Assembly: GCA_963691715.1 (NCBI GenBank)
Contig: OY829281.1
Coordinates: 1,488,001-1,552,000 of the forward strand
DNA: 64,000 nucleotides
Reading direction: 5' to 3'
From: HXMU1420-13 sp963691715
GTDB lineage: Bacteria; Bacteroidota; Rhodothermia; Balneolales; Balneolaceae
Made by a program: the position numbers and the translations under genes
Shown here: in pieces, positions 43,210-52,685 of the stretch
How the letters are laid out: each line of letters opens with the position of its first letter
How positions within the stretch are numbered: the stretch's first letter is position 1
The notes under the pieces: model-generated
The model's input: the letters and a program-made list of their open reading frames with translations, nothing else
Database searches by the model: none
What the model was told of the DNA's origin: nothing

Positions 43210-44493
43210 ATGGCTTCTTTTCACAAATTCATTTGTACTAAAAATGGATATGTTACTTATCGATTAATAGCATGTTTGAGCTTGTTCTTGTTCTCAGTTT
43301 CAATACCAATACAAGCCCAAGTTCATTTAGAACGTATTTCAAAGTCTGAACGGAATGATGGATTGGGCTATGTAGTTCGCTATCATTTTGATGCAAAAAT
43401 TGATTCTTTTATTGTCCTCCAGCCAGCTCCCGACTTGATTCAAATGCAATTATATGCACATTCCATTGATACAACTGGTTTAAAAAAACCAAAACAGGGC
43501 GGTAAAATTCAAGAAATTAGATTATATAAACTTGAGGGAAGTTACGGAATAGATATAAATTTAGAAGATCAGGTGTATGTAACATCTGCTGCATACCGAG
43601 ATGGTGGTTCGAATGATATTTTATTGGCATTAACTAAGGCTAGTGAATATGAAGTCACTGAGTTTACTGAACAATTTTTAGCAAAAAATTGGAATTTAAA
43701 TATCACCCTAGATTATAGCTCAACCGATGAGATCGTTCAAAACCAAAATGAGTATAACAACAATTACACTCAAATTGCAGATAAATTAAAATTTGATACC
43801 ATCATTATAGACCCTGGTCATGGAGGTAAAGATCCTGGAGCTATAGGATACAGAAACACCAAAGAAAAGGACATTGCTTTAAGCGTCTCAAAGCTAGTTG
43901 GTGATCTTATTACAGAACGTTTACCCGATGTGAACGTTGTTTATACAAGGAGTGATGATACTTTCATAGATTTATACGAAAGAGGTAATATTGCAAATGA
44001 AAATGAAGGAGACTTATTCATTTCAATTCATACAAACAATTTTCGTAAATCATCTGTTTATGGTACAGAAATTTTCTTTTTAGGGTTACACAGAAGTGAG
44101 AGCTCTCTTGAGGTTATGAAAAAAGAAAACATGATCTTTAGAGACGGAAACCAAGAAATCGTAGAGTTAACCGATGAACAACTATTGATTTACGAATTAG
44201 CAAACAGTGGCTATATCGCAAATAGTGAACGAATAGCAACTATGATGGATGAACAATTTGAACACAGAGCAAAACGTAAATCACGGGGTGTTAAACAAGC
44301 TGGATTTGTTGTGCTCTATGAGGCTTCAATGCCTTCTGTTTTAGTTGAATTAGGGTTTCTTAGCAATCCATCCGAACAACGATTCTTATCAAGCAAAAGA
44401 GGTCAAGAAATAATGGCTTCTGCTATCTTTAGAGCCATTCGCGATTATAAAGTGGAATATGAACGCAGCAGGAAAATCACATCTTCAAATTAA
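43210..44493 (+). CDS. N-acetylmuramoyl-L-alanine amidase (Amidase_3)
   Basis: A 427-residue peptidoglycan hydrolase. A hydrophobic signal segment (about residues 15-37, CLSLFLFSVSIPIQAQ) sends it to the periplasm. An N-terminal AMIN-like part (residues about 40-140) precedes the catalytic domain, which starts at IIIDPGHGGKDPGAIG. Zinc ligands and catalytic residues are His in DPGHGG, Glu in TKEKDIAL, His in ISIHTNN and Glu in VLVELGF. Such enzymes split cell-wall links during division. The start of udk is three bases after its stop. Confidence 0.88.
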   Translation: MASFHKFICTKNGYVTYRLIACLSLFLFSVSIPIQAQVHLERISKSERNDGLGYVVRYHFDAKIDSFIVLQPAPDLIQMQLYAHSIDTTGLKKPKQGGKIQEIRLYKLEGSYGIDINLEDQVYVTSAAYRDGGSNDILLALTKASEYEVTEFTEQFLAKNWNLNITLDYSSTDEIVQNQNEYNNNYTQIADKLKFDTIIIDPGHGGKDPGAIGYRNTKEKDIALSVSKLVGDLITERLPDVNVVYTRSDDTFIDLYERGNIANENEGDLFISIHTNNFRKSSVYGTEIFFLGLHRSESSLEVMKKENMIFRDGNQEIVELTDEQLLIYELANSGYIANSERIATMMDEQFEHRAKRKSRGVKQAGFVVLYEASMPSVLVELGFLSNPSEQRFLSSKRGQEIMASAIFRAIRDYKVEYERSRKITSSN

Positions 44494-44496
44494 ATA

Positions 44497-45117
44497 ATGC
44501 TTAACAAACCGCTCATTATTGGTATAGCTGGTGGTTCAGGATCTGGTAAAACTACTGTTGTAAATTATATCTGTGATCACTTTGGAACAGAAAATATTCT
44601 TCGTCTTGAACACGATTCATATTACAGAGATCTAAAACATATGCCCTTTGAAGAGAGAATCAAACAGAATTTTGACCATCCTTCAGCATTAGAAACTGAA
44701 TTACTTATTCGCCATATTAAGGCACTTTCAGAAGGCTACCCAGTAGAAGTACCCAAGTATGATTTTTCAGCACATACCCGAAAAAATGAAACTCATTCTG
44801 TTACTCCAACTAAAGCGATAATTATTGATGGGATTTTGATTTTTAGTGAGCCAGATTTACTACAGCTTATGGATATTAAAATTTTCGTTGATACAGACGA
44901 TGACATTAGACTTCTTCGTCGCTTAAAACGAGATATCCATAAAAGAGGAAGAACTGTGGAGAGTGTATTTGAACAATATGAAAATTTTGTTCGACCTATG
45001 CACTTAAAATTTGTAGAACCAAGCAAACGTTATGCGGATATTATAATCCCAAAGGGTGGGAAAAATTTTATTGCTCGTGATATGGTTATCTCTCATATCG
45101 AACGAAGTCTCAAGTAA
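44497..45117 (+). CDS. udk: Uridine kinase
   Basis: A 206-residue pyrimidine nucleoside kinase that phosphorylates uridine and cytidine to UMP/CMP in salvage. The Walker A loop is GIAGGSGSGKTT. The family signatures LEHDSYYRDLKHMPFEER, NFDHPSALETELL and VPKYDFSAHTRK are intact. Co-transcribed with the amidase gene. Its stop codon abuts that of the convergent coaX gene with no bases between. Confidence 0.93.
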   Translation: MLNKPLIIGIAGGSGSGKTTVVNYICDHFGTENILRLEHDSYYRDLKHMPFEERIKQNFDHPSALETELLIRHIKALSEGYPVEVPKYDFSAHTRKNETHSVTPTKAIIIDGILIFSEPDLLQLMDIKIFVDTDDDIRLLRRLKRDIHKRGRTVESVFEQYENFVRPMHLKFVEPSKRYADIIIPKGGKNFIARDMVISHIERSLK

Positions 45118-45846
45118 TTAACCTTCAAAAAAATGTTCCATTCCAACAAAAACAAGGTCTGGACGAATTTCATGAACTTGATCCATTAAGGTTGATATAA
45201 TCTGCGCATCACCACCGGTAATTACTAATTGATACGATTTTACAACTTCCACAAATCGATTCAAATTAGCCCTTAATCCATCAATAAATAATTGAGAAAG
45301 TCCCCATTGTAATGAATCATAACTGGAAGTTCCTGGAAATTTTTCAGGTATATTAAAATCAAATTTAGGAAGCCCAGGTGCAGATGTATGAAATACAGAG
45401 AGTAATGTTTGTATGCCAGGCATGATCACTCCTCCTTGATAGACTCCATACTCATCCATCCAGTCGATAGTACAAGCACTACCTGCATCAATTACTACAA
45501 TGTTTTTGTTATGTAAGCCCCAAGCCCCTAAACAAGCAAGATATCTATCCATTCCCAAAGTTTTGGGAGTGGTATAGCAAATATTTTTTTTTGGTATATC
45601 TGCTGTTTCTAATACAACAATCGAAAAGTATTCAGATAACTTCTCTAACCAATCAACAGATGGCCTAACATTACAAACAATCAAATACTCAATACCAATA
45701 CTTAGAAGGGCTATTGTGAGTTCATCTGCCTTCTCAAAACGTTGAATTTCCCAATGATCTTCTTTGCGAAGTCCCAACTTTATCGCTGAATTCCCAATAT
45801 CCAGAAATCCGATTTTATCTGTTTGAATTGAATCAAAATTGCTCAT
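45118..45846 (-). CDS. coaX: Type III pantothenate kinase
   Basis: About 242 residues from ATG 45846; an upstream TTG at 45873 adds nine unconserved residues. The ASKHA-type motifs are IGFLDIGNSAIKLG near the N-terminus, KTLGMDRYLACLGAW, VVIDAGSACTIDWM and QGGVIMPG, and the C-terminal VITGGDA. It catalyses the first step of coenzyme A synthesis. The usual GxNT motif reads GNSA, so phosphate binding should be similar. Convergent with udk and divergent from the SDR gene. Confidence 0.9.
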   Translation of the reverse strand: MSNFDSIQTDKIGFLDIGNSAIKLGLRKEDHWEIQRFEKADELTIALLSIGIEYLIVCNVRPSVDWLEKLSEYFSIVVLETADIPKKNICYTTPKTLGMDRYLACLGAWGLHNKNIVVIDAGSACTIDWMDEYGVYQGGVIMPGIQTLLSVFHTSAPGLPKFDFNIPEKFPGTSSYDSLQWGLSQLFIDGLRANLNRFVEVVKSYQLVITGGDAQIISTLMDQVHEIRPDLVFVGMEHFFEG

Positions 45847-45898
45847 TATTTTGTGGTAACTTAGCTTATACAATAAAAGTTAAAATCGAGTATTTAGC

Positions 45899-46615
45899 AT
45901 GAATCTACAATCAAAAATTGCAATCGTTACAGGTGCGAGTAGTGGAATTGGAACTGAATTTTCTAAAATGCTTGTCGAGTCTGGGTCTAAAGTATATGGT
46001 TTAGCTAGAAATACCAAGAAATTAGAGATCATTAGGGAGAAACTTGGGAATTCATTTATCCCCGTCACGCTTGATATAACAAACTACGAAACCATTGAGC
46101 ATTGGGTGTCATCAACATTCAAAAATGAAAGTCCAGATATTTTAGTTAACAATGCTGGGATTGGTATTTTTGGAGATGTCGATAAATTAAAGGTACAAGA
46201 TTGGCATAAAATGATGGATGTGAATTTATCGGGAGTATTTTATTTAACTCGATTAATTGTACCATTATTGAAGAATAATGCAAATGTCTGTCATATCATA
46301 AATATTGCTTCTGTTGCAGGATTGATGGGTAATCCGAGTATTTCTGCATATAACGCAACTAAATTTGGACTACGAGGATTTAGTGAAGCACTCTTTAAAG
46401 AACTTAGATTTGATGGTATTAAAGTGAGTTGTTTTTTCCCTGGTTCTATCGCTACAGCTTTTTTTGATGAAATCGAAGTCATTGAACTCCATGGCAATAT
46501 GATGCAACCAATAGATGTCGCTAAAACATTAAAATATGTATTAGAAACCCCAGATAATTTCTTAATTAATGAAATAACCATGCGACCTTTAAATCCAAAG
46601 CCACCACAATCTTGA
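45899..46615 (+). CDS. Short-chain dehydrogenase/reductase
   Basis: A 238-residue classical SDR. The NAD(P)-binding motif is VTGASSGIG, the structural NNAGIG follows, the catalytic Ser lies in IINIASVAG and the catalytic YxxxK is in AYNATKFG, where Tyr-Asn-Ala-Thr-Lys is complete. Substrate unknown. The next gene starts at a TTG overlapping its stop codon. Confidence 0.88.
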   Translation: MNLQSKIAIVTGASSGIGTEFSKMLVESGSKVYGLARNTKKLEIIREKLGNSFIPVTLDITNYETIEHWVSSTFKNESPDILVNNAGIGIFGDVDKLKVQDWHKMMDVNLSGVFYLTRLIVPLLKNNANVCHIINIASVAGLMGNPSISAYNATKFGLRGFSEALFKELRFDGIKVSCFFPGSIATAFFDEIEVIELHGNMMQPIDVAKTLKYVLETPDNFLINEITMRPLNPKPPQS

Positions 46616-47007
46616 TAAAAAAATTAATTTTTCTTCTTACAATCCTGCTATTAAATATAGCATGTGAAAATAACACTGATGTTGATCCACCTGAAAACCT
46701 CATCGATGAGGCTACTTATATTGATCTTTATGTTGAGTTGCACTTATTTAATGCACTTGTAGAAGCTGTCGATTCAGTTACAAATCAGGATTCTTTAAAA
46801 TTTAAGTTATTTGAAAAATACGCTACAAAAGAAAGTGATTTTAGGGCCAGTCATTCCTATTATCAAAGTCAAACTCAGACACAACAAGTTCGTTTGGATA
46901 CTGCCTCTGCCCGACTTTCTCGTACTTTGGAAGCAATAAACCAAACGCAATCACTCACACCTAATCCATTGAAACGTAATAACCAGGCCTCTCGTCTGAT
47001 GAATTAA
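46612..47007 (+). CDS. DUF4296 lipoprotein
   Basis: A 131-residue lipoprotein (signal IKKLIFLLTILLLNIAC). The mature part, from DEATYIDLYVELHLFNALVEA, is the helical DUF4296 domain found almost only in Bacteroidota-type organisms. Its function is unknown. The TTG start at 46612 overlaps the SDR stop, and its last 47 bases overlap the convergent recQ gene. Confidence 0.75.
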   Translation: MIKKLIFLLTILLLNIACENNTDVDPPENLIDEATYIDLYVELHLFNALVEAVDSVTNQDSLKFKLFEKYATKESDFRASHSYYQSQTQTQQVRLDTASARLSRTLEAINQTQSLTPNPLKRNNQASRLMN

Positions 47008-48886
47008 TCATCTCCTCGGATATGAGATAATTTAAAACCTTATCAAATTTATTCTGTCGCCATTTTAATATCAGCTTGGCATCAATTATACTTCTGGAAT
47101 ACTTTATAAGTTGTTCATACAGAAGTTGGATGTCTTCGTTTGAAGGAGCCGATGCGTTTCTTTGCTTGGTACAATTATCACATTTACCACAAGGTAGAGC
47201 GTTGGTTTCACCAAAGTAATTAAGTAAAAACACTTCACGGCAGTTCTTTGTATTCACATAAGCATTCATATATTCCAGTTTTTTAAGCAGATTATTTCGA
47301 TATGCTTCTACTTGATTTCTCCGGATTGGTAGTTGCAATTGTCTTGGTAGAAGAGAGCTAACTAGATCTGAACCTTCATAGATCGTAAATACCAAAACAT
47401 TATCATGTTGCATTAACACATTTAATGCTTTGATCAAACTATTTCTCGTAATTTTAAGCTTTTCGAGCAGTTTTTCTGTTTCAATTTCAACTAGATTTGA
47501 AAATGATTTATGCCCGAAGATTCGAATTAATTTGTCTAGGAATTCGCTTTTCTCATAATTTTCAATTTGTTCCTTAAATCGACTAATCATTTCTAGACTC
47601 AAGATAAACTGCAGTTGTACCCGAGAAGGTATATTTGTTAATGTGGTAATTACCCCAAAATGATTCATTAGTCTTAAAGATGAATGAATTATTGATTTTT
47701 TTTGCCCTGAACGAAGCTGAATAGATTCCACCGAATAGCTTTTCATTTCTTCGAACTCAGAACCAATTGCCAATCCTAATTCATCATTCAAGGCTAAATA
47801 AACCTTATTTATTTGATCCCAATCTGGATAACTATTCAGAATTCGGTTTTTATGTTTTATAAAGTCAGAATCCTTGTTGAATAAAATAGGATAACTTTTT
47901 TTTCCATCCCTTCCTGCTCTACCAGCTTCTTGGTAATATGCTTCGATTGAAAAGGGCATTTCTTCATGAATTACATATCTACAATTTGGTTTATCTATCC
48001 CCATACCAAAGGCATTTGTTGCAACTACAAATGGTGTTTCTCCATCAATCCATCGATCTTGAATTGCTTTTCTTTCTTCACTTTCTATTCCTGCATGATA
48101 GGCTTCGGATTTAATTCCCAATCTTGAAATTTCTTTTGCCCAGTATTCACAATTCTTTCGGGTTCCAGCATACATTAAGCCATCCCCTTCATTTGCAGCT
48201 TTAATTATTGATCTAGAAATCAAAGGGTGTTTATTTTCTTCTTTTTTCACCCACCATATTAAATTATCTCTTTTAAAATTCTGAGAAATTATGGTATGAT
48301 TTTTAAACTCTAAATTTTCAATTATGTCATTCTTAACCTCTGGAGTTGCAGTAGCAGTTAAAGCTAACCATCTTACATTCTTAGAAATTTTAGCCAATGA
48401 AGAGGTAATATTTCGATAAGCTGGCCTAAAATCATGCCCCCATTCTGATATACAATGTGCTTCGTCGATTGCAATAAGTTCGATATGAAGCTGCTCCAGC
48501 TCTGCTTGGAATATTGGAGTCGATAATCTTTCTGGGGCGCAGTATATCAACTTATACATTCCATTTCTTGCATTCACTAAACGCTGTTCTACTTCAAATT
48601 TTGGTAAGGTACTATTGATGAAGGTAGCTGATATCCCCCTATCTTTCAGTTGCGATACTTGATCCTGCATTAGCGCTACGAGTGGGGAAATAACAAGTGT
48701 TAAACCCTCAAACACAGTAGCTGGTACTTGATAGCATAATGATTTTCCTCCGCCTGTTGGAAAAAGAACTAGAGTATCATTTCCATCAAAAACAGATTGA
48801 ACTACTTCGTCTTGTTGCTTTCTAAAAGTGTGGTAACCCCAATATTTTTTTAGGTTTTCAAGGGCTTTTTCGAAGTATGCTTCCAA
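46961..48886 (-). CDS. recQ: RecQ-family ATP-dependent DNA helicase
   Basis: A 641-residue superfamily 2 helicase. The motifs in order are LFPTGGGKSLCYQ (Walker A), LISPLVALMQDQ-like motif, IDEAHCISEWGHDFRPAYR (DEAH box plus RecQ loop), GMGIDKPNCRYVIHEEMPFSIEAYYQEAGRAGRDG and the zinc cluster with Cys in NCREVF and CGKCDNC. The C-terminal part is a winged-helix region with helical tail but no clear HRDC domain. It unwinds DNA 3' to 5' in recombination and fork repair. Its end overlaps the DUF4296 gene. Confidence 0.9.
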   Translation of the reverse strand: MEAYFEKALENLKKYWGYHTFRKQQDEVVQSVFDGNDTLVLFPTGGGKSLCYQVPATVFEGLTLVISPLVALMQDQVSQLKDRGISATFINSTLPKFEVEQRLVNARNGMYKLIYCAPERLSTPIFQAELEQLHIELIAIDEAHCISEWGHDFRPAYRNITSSLAKISKNVRWLALTATATPEVKNDIIENLEFKNHTIISQNFKRDNLIWWVKKEENKHPLISRSIIKAANEGDGLMYAGTRKNCEYWAKEISRLGIKSEAYHAGIESEERKAIQDRWIDGETPFVVATNAFGMGIDKPNCRYVIHEEMPFSIEAYYQEAGRAGRDGKKSYPILFNKDSDFIKHKNRILNSYPDWDQINKVYLALNDELGLAIGSEFEEMKSYSVESIQLRSGQKKSIIHSSLRLMNHFGVITTLTNIPSRVQLQFILSLEMISRFKEQIENYEKSEFLDKLIRIFGHKSFSNLVEIETEKLLEKLKITRNSLIKALNVLMQHDNVLVFTIYEGSDLVSSLLPRQLQLPIRRNQVEAYRNNLLKKLEYMNAYVNTKNCREVFLLNYFGETNALPCGKCDNCTKQRNASAPSNEDIQLLYEQLIKYSRSIIDAKLILKWRQNKFDKVLNYLISEEMINSSDERPGYYVSMD

Positions 48887-49029
48887 TTTTATTTTTTTCT
48901 TCGATTACTTTGTGCTCAGCTCTAATGATAATTGCTATAAATTAAATTAATAGAACCATTCATATTTATCTTTAAACTAAAATAAATATGCCTAGATTTT
49001 CATAAAAAACTGGGCTACTTCTAATTGTT

Positions 49030-49488
49030 TTACCAGCGTTGCTGTTCAAGGTTTTGGATGGCATTCATCACATCTCGCTGACTTATTTGACCAACCAAGA
49101 TACCCTTTTCTAGCACAGGAAATCGTCGGATTTTAAGATTTAAAAATTTCTGAGCTATCTCCATTATACTATCAGTAGGAGATACATAAATAGGGTCTTT
49201 AGTCATAAATTGTTCAACGAGACCAACTTCGGTTGGAGAGTTTAAATATTTACCTCTCACGACTTGTTTTAGACAATCTCCTTCAGAAATTACTCCACAA
49301 AGTTTTCCATGATCGTCGACTACAGGTGCACCTGAAATGCCTTTCTTTACAAGGGTTTCAATTACTGTATGCATTGATTCATTTGGCGTAAAAGTAATGA
49401 GCTTAGTTGTCATAAAGTCTTTTACTTGTATTGCCTGTTTTACAAATTTAGGTTCTTTGCGTTCTGCAGCTTTATAAGATATAACCAT
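49030..49488 (-). CDS. CBS-pair domain protein
   Basis: A 152-residue protein consisting of a tandem CBS pair: VKDFMTTKLITFTPNESMHTVIETLVKKGISGAPVVDDHGKLCGVISEGDCL and VEQFMTKDPIYVSPTDSIMEIAQKFLNLKIRRFPVLEKGILVGQIS. Such Bateman modules bind adenine nucleotides and often report energy state; no effector domain is attached. A strong ribosome site AAGGAG (49495-49500) lies six bases before the ATG, unusual in this region. Confidence 0.85.
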   Translation of the reverse strand: MVISYKAAERKEPKFVKQAIQVKDFMTTKLITFTPNESMHTVIETLVKKGISGAPVVDDHGKLCGVISEGDCLKQVVRGKYLNSPTEVGLVEQFMTKDPIYVSPTDSIMEIAQKFLNLKIRRFPVLEKGILVGQISQRDVMNAIQNLEQQRW

Positions 49489-49559
49489 AACAAACTCCTT
49501 ATCTGATATTTATTATACCTATCAATAAGGGATTTGTAGAGCAAACTTGCAAATTTCAC

Positions 49560-50675
49560 TTAAATCAAAGGTAAATTACCTTCAAATAAATTATCGAATG
49601 CATTTTCATCTTCTAAATCAGATTCTATAAGTAGGCTTATCACATCACCAACTTTGGAACAAGCAATAAAACTATCGGGATTTAGATCTTGAGTTACTAA
49701 TCCTTTATCAATCACTTTTTTAACGATATTTCTAACCAGCTTTGCTTCTTCAAACATATCAAAACTATCTAAAAGCATCGCAGCAGATAAAATAGTGGCT
49801 ATTGGATTCGCAATATCTTTCCCAGCTGCTTCGGGATAACTTCCATGAATAGGCTCGAAAAGTGATGTTTGCTCCCCTACCGATGCAGAGGGTAATAATC
49901 CAATAGATCCCGTAATTACACTAGTTTCATCTGAAATAATATCACCGAACATATTTTCTGTCAGAATTACATCGAATTGGTTGGGTCGCTGAATAATTTG
50001 CATCGCGGCGTTGTCAACAAATAAATATTCAACATCTACTAATGGATAGGCATGTGCAGTTTTTTGTACAATTTCTCTCCAAAGTCTGGAAGTTTCTAGT
50101 ACATTTGCTTTATCAACTAGAGTAACTTTTTTTCTTCTACGAAGTGCTGCTTCAAAAGCCATCTTAGCTATACGTTCAATCTCATAGTCGGTATACACGC
50201 AATGATCGAATGCTGATTTTCCACCTTCCGTTCTACCTTTTTCTCCAAAATAGATTCCACCAGTTAATTCACGGTAAACAATTAAATCGGTCCCATAGAT
50301 TCTCTCTTCTTTTAAAGGAGATCGTTCGATAAGAGAACTAAAAAGTTGTACTGGTCGAATATTTGCATAAAGACCAAGATTCTTTCTTAGCCTAAGTAAA
50401 CCTTGTTCTGGTCTTACTTTTGCAGAAGGGTTATTATCATATTTTGGATCTCCAATAGCACCAAATAAAATCGCATCCGACAGTCGACATGCTTCTACTG
50501 TTTCATCTGGAAGAGGGTTTCCTGTAGCATCTATGGCTGCTGCACCAACCAATGCCACATCATAATTAAAATTATGATCAAACCGATGTGCTATGGCGTC
50601 CAATACTTTTATAGCTTGTTTCACTACTTCTGGTCCTATACCGTCACCAGCTAATATTGCAATACGCTTATCCAT
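49560..50675 (-). CDS. leuB: 3-Isopropylmalate dehydrogenase
   Basis: A 371-residue NAD-dependent decarboxylating dehydrogenase, the last dedicated leucine step. It begins RIAILAGDGIGPEV. Substrate-binding motifs include LYANIRPVQ, YRELTGGIYFG, LVDKANVLETSRLWRE and DNAAMQI, followed by NMFGDIISDE and the cofactor-contacting EPIHGSYPEAAGKDIANP. It is the last gene of the minus-strand leu operon, four bases after leuD. Confidence 0.94.
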   Translation of the reverse strand: MDKRIAILAGDGIGPEVVKQAIKVLDAIAHRFDHNFNYDVALVGAAAIDATGNPLPDETVEACRLSDAILFGAIGDPKYDNNPSAKVRPEQGLLRLRKNLGLYANIRPVQLFSSLIERSPLKEERIYGTDLIVYRELTGGIYFGEKGRTEGGKSAFDHCVYTDYEIERIAKMAFEAALRRRKKVTLVDKANVLETSRLWREIVQKTAHAYPLVDVEYLFVDNAAMQIIQRPNQFDVILTENMFGDIISDETSVITGSIGLLPSASVGEQTSLFEPIHGSYPEAAGKDIANPIATILSAAMLLDSFDMFEEAKLVRNIVKKVIDKGLVTQDLNPDSFIACSKVGDVISLLIESDLEDENAFDNLFEGNLPLI

Positions 50676-50679
50676 TTTC

Positions 50680-51273
50680 TTAAAACTCTATATGATTTTT
50701 TTCAAAGGCTTCAATCTCATTTTTTTTGCTTAATAGGAAGTCGATATCGTCGTACCCATTGAGCAAACACATTTTTTTATAAGAGTTAATTTCAAAAGAC
50801 TCAACTAACTTTGTACCTGAAATAGAAATGATCTGATTTGATAAATCAACAACAAATTCTACTGTTGGATCAGAGTTAACAGCTTTAAAAAGTTCTGCTA
50901 AAAAAACTGGACTCACTTGAACTGGTAATAATCCATTATTCAAAGAATTTCCTTTGAAAATATCTGCAAAAAAACTAGATATAACAGCTTTAAAACCGTA
51001 ATCAACTAATGCCCATGCAGCATGTTCTCTACTAGAACCACATCCAAAATTTTCTCCAGCCAATAAAATGGATCCCGAAAAAATTGTGGAATTAAGAACA
51101 AAGTCTGATTTTAGGTCACCATGTTCGTCATAACGCCAATCACGAAACAGGTTTTCTCCAAAGCCATCCCGAGATGTAGCCTTTAAATATCGCGCAGGTA
51201 TTATTTGATCTGTATCTACATCTTGAACATTCAATGGGATAACTGTTGATTTTAATACTGTAAATTTTTCCAT
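50680..51273 (-). CDS. leuD: 3-Isopropylmalate dehydratase small subunit
   Basis: A 197-residue swivelling subunit of isopropylmalate isomerase. It has VQDVDTDQIIPARYL near the N-terminus, GENFGCGSSREHAAWAL and SSFFADIFKGNSLNNGLLPV. It partners with LeuC, whose stop codon it overlaps by one base (TAATG). Together they convert 2- to 3-isopropylmalate. Confidence 0.95.
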   Translation of the reverse strand: MEKFTVLKSTVIPLNVQDVDTDQIIPARYLKATSRDGFGENLFRDWRYDEHGDLKSDFVLNSTIFSGSILLAGENFGCGSSREHAAWALVDYGFKAVISSFFADIFKGNSLNNGLLPVQVSPVFLAELFKAVNSDPTVEFVVDLSNQIISISGTKLVESFEINSYKKMCLLNGYDDIDFLLSKKNEIEAFEKNHIEF

Positions 51274-52682
51274 TATGCTAAAACCTCATTCCCTAAAAAA
51301 TTTCTGGCATCGACAATTTTCCCTTCAACAGCAATGACAGCTGCTGTTAGTGGACTAACCAGCATAGTTCTTGCACCAGGTCCTTGCCTGCCTTCAAAAT
51401 TTCGGTTAGAAGTAGATATACAATATTCACCTTTAGGAATTTTATCGTCGTTCATTCCTAAACACGCTGAACAACCTGGCCCACGAAGTTCAAAACCAGC
51501 AGATTCTAAAATTTCATGAATACCTTCTGCCCTAGCTTGTGCTTCTACTTGCTTAGAACCGGGCACAATCATAGCAGTTACATTTGAAGCCTTTTGTTTT
51601 CCTTTTACGAAATTTGCAACTATTCTTAAGTCTTCTATCCGAGAATTTGTACAACTCCCAATAAATACATGATCTACGTTCTTACCAAGTAATTTTTCAC
51701 CTTCTTCCAAACCCATATAATTTAATGACTTCATCAATGAAGAAGGATTGCCATATTCTTCTTTTGTAGGAATATTTTCAGTTATCCCTATCCCCATACC
51801 CGGATTGGTTCCATAGGTAATCATCGGTTCAATATCTGCTGCATTAAAGTGATATTCTTTATCGAATACAGCATCTTTATCAGAATAAAGGGTTCTCCAA
51901 AAATCTAACGCTTTATTCCAATGTTCTCCTTTAGGGGCATGATCACGCCCTTTAATGTATTGAAAGGTTGTATCATCAGGTGCTATCATTCCACCTCGTG
52001 CACCCATTTCAATACTCATATTACATATCGTCATACGAGCTTCCATAGAAAGTGATTGGATTGCTGTTCCCGCGTATTCTACAAAGTATCCCGTTCCTCC
52101 ACCAGTGCCAAGCTTGGAAATTACATACAATATTAAATCTTTCGAGTACACACCTTCTTCTAGCTTACCATCTATTACAATTCTCATTGTTTTAGGTCGA
52201 GTCAACAATAAACATTGCGTTGCCATTACTTGTTCTACTTGCGATGTACCTATCCCAAAAGCAATAGATCCAAAAGCACCATGAGTTGACGTATGACTAT
52301 CTCCACAAACAATAGTCATTCCTGGTTTTGTAATTCCAAGTTCAGGGCCAATTACATGAACTATTCCTTGAAATGGATGACCTAATCCATATAAATCAAT
52401 ATCAAATTCATCACAATTTTTAGTAAGAGTGTCGACCTGGTGTTTTGATAAAAAATCTTTAATTGGAAGATGCTGATCTTTAGTGGGAACATTATGATCT
52501 GCAGTGGCCACTATTCTTTCTTTTCTAAAAAGACCAATATTGCGTTGTCTTATTCCATCAAATGCTTGCGGACTTGTTACCTCATGAATTAAATGTCGAT
52601 CTATGAAGAGGATTTCTTGGTCTCCATCTACTGTCGATACAATATGACGGTTCCAAACTTTTTCAAAAAGTGTTTTTCCCAT
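51273..52682 (-). CDS. leuC: 3-Isopropylmalate dehydratase large subunit
   Basis: A 469-residue aconitase-type enzyme subunit with a 4Fe-4S cluster held by Cys residues in IGSCTNSR and GCSACLGM. Other signatures are HEVTSPQAFDGI, TADHNVPT, VCGDSHTSTHGAFG and MGARGGMIAPD. It forms the isomerase with LeuD. It follows leuA by three bases in the leu operon. Confidence 0.95.
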   Translation of the reverse strand: MGKTLFEKVWNRHIVSTVDGDQEILFIDRHLIHEVTSPQAFDGIRQRNIGLFRKERIVATADHNVPTKDQHLPIKDFLSKHQVDTLTKNCDEFDIDLYGLGHPFQGIVHVIGPELGITKPGMTIVCGDSHTSTHGAFGSIAFGIGTSQVEQVMATQCLLLTRPKTMRIVIDGKLEEGVYSKDLILYVISKLGTGGGTGYFVEYAGTAIQSLSMEARMTICNMSIEMGARGGMIAPDDTTFQYIKGRDHAPKGEHWNKALDFWRTLYSDKDAVFDKEYHFNAADIEPMITYGTNPGMGIGITENIPTKEEYGNPSSLMKSLNYMGLEEGEKLLGKNVDHVFIGSCTNSRIEDLRIVANFVKGKQKASNVTAMIVPGSKQVEAQARAEGIHEILESAGFELRGPGCSACLGMNDDKIPKGEYCISTSNRNFEGRQGPGARTMLVSPLTAAVIAVEGKIVDARNFLGNEVLA

Positions 52683-52685
52683 AAG

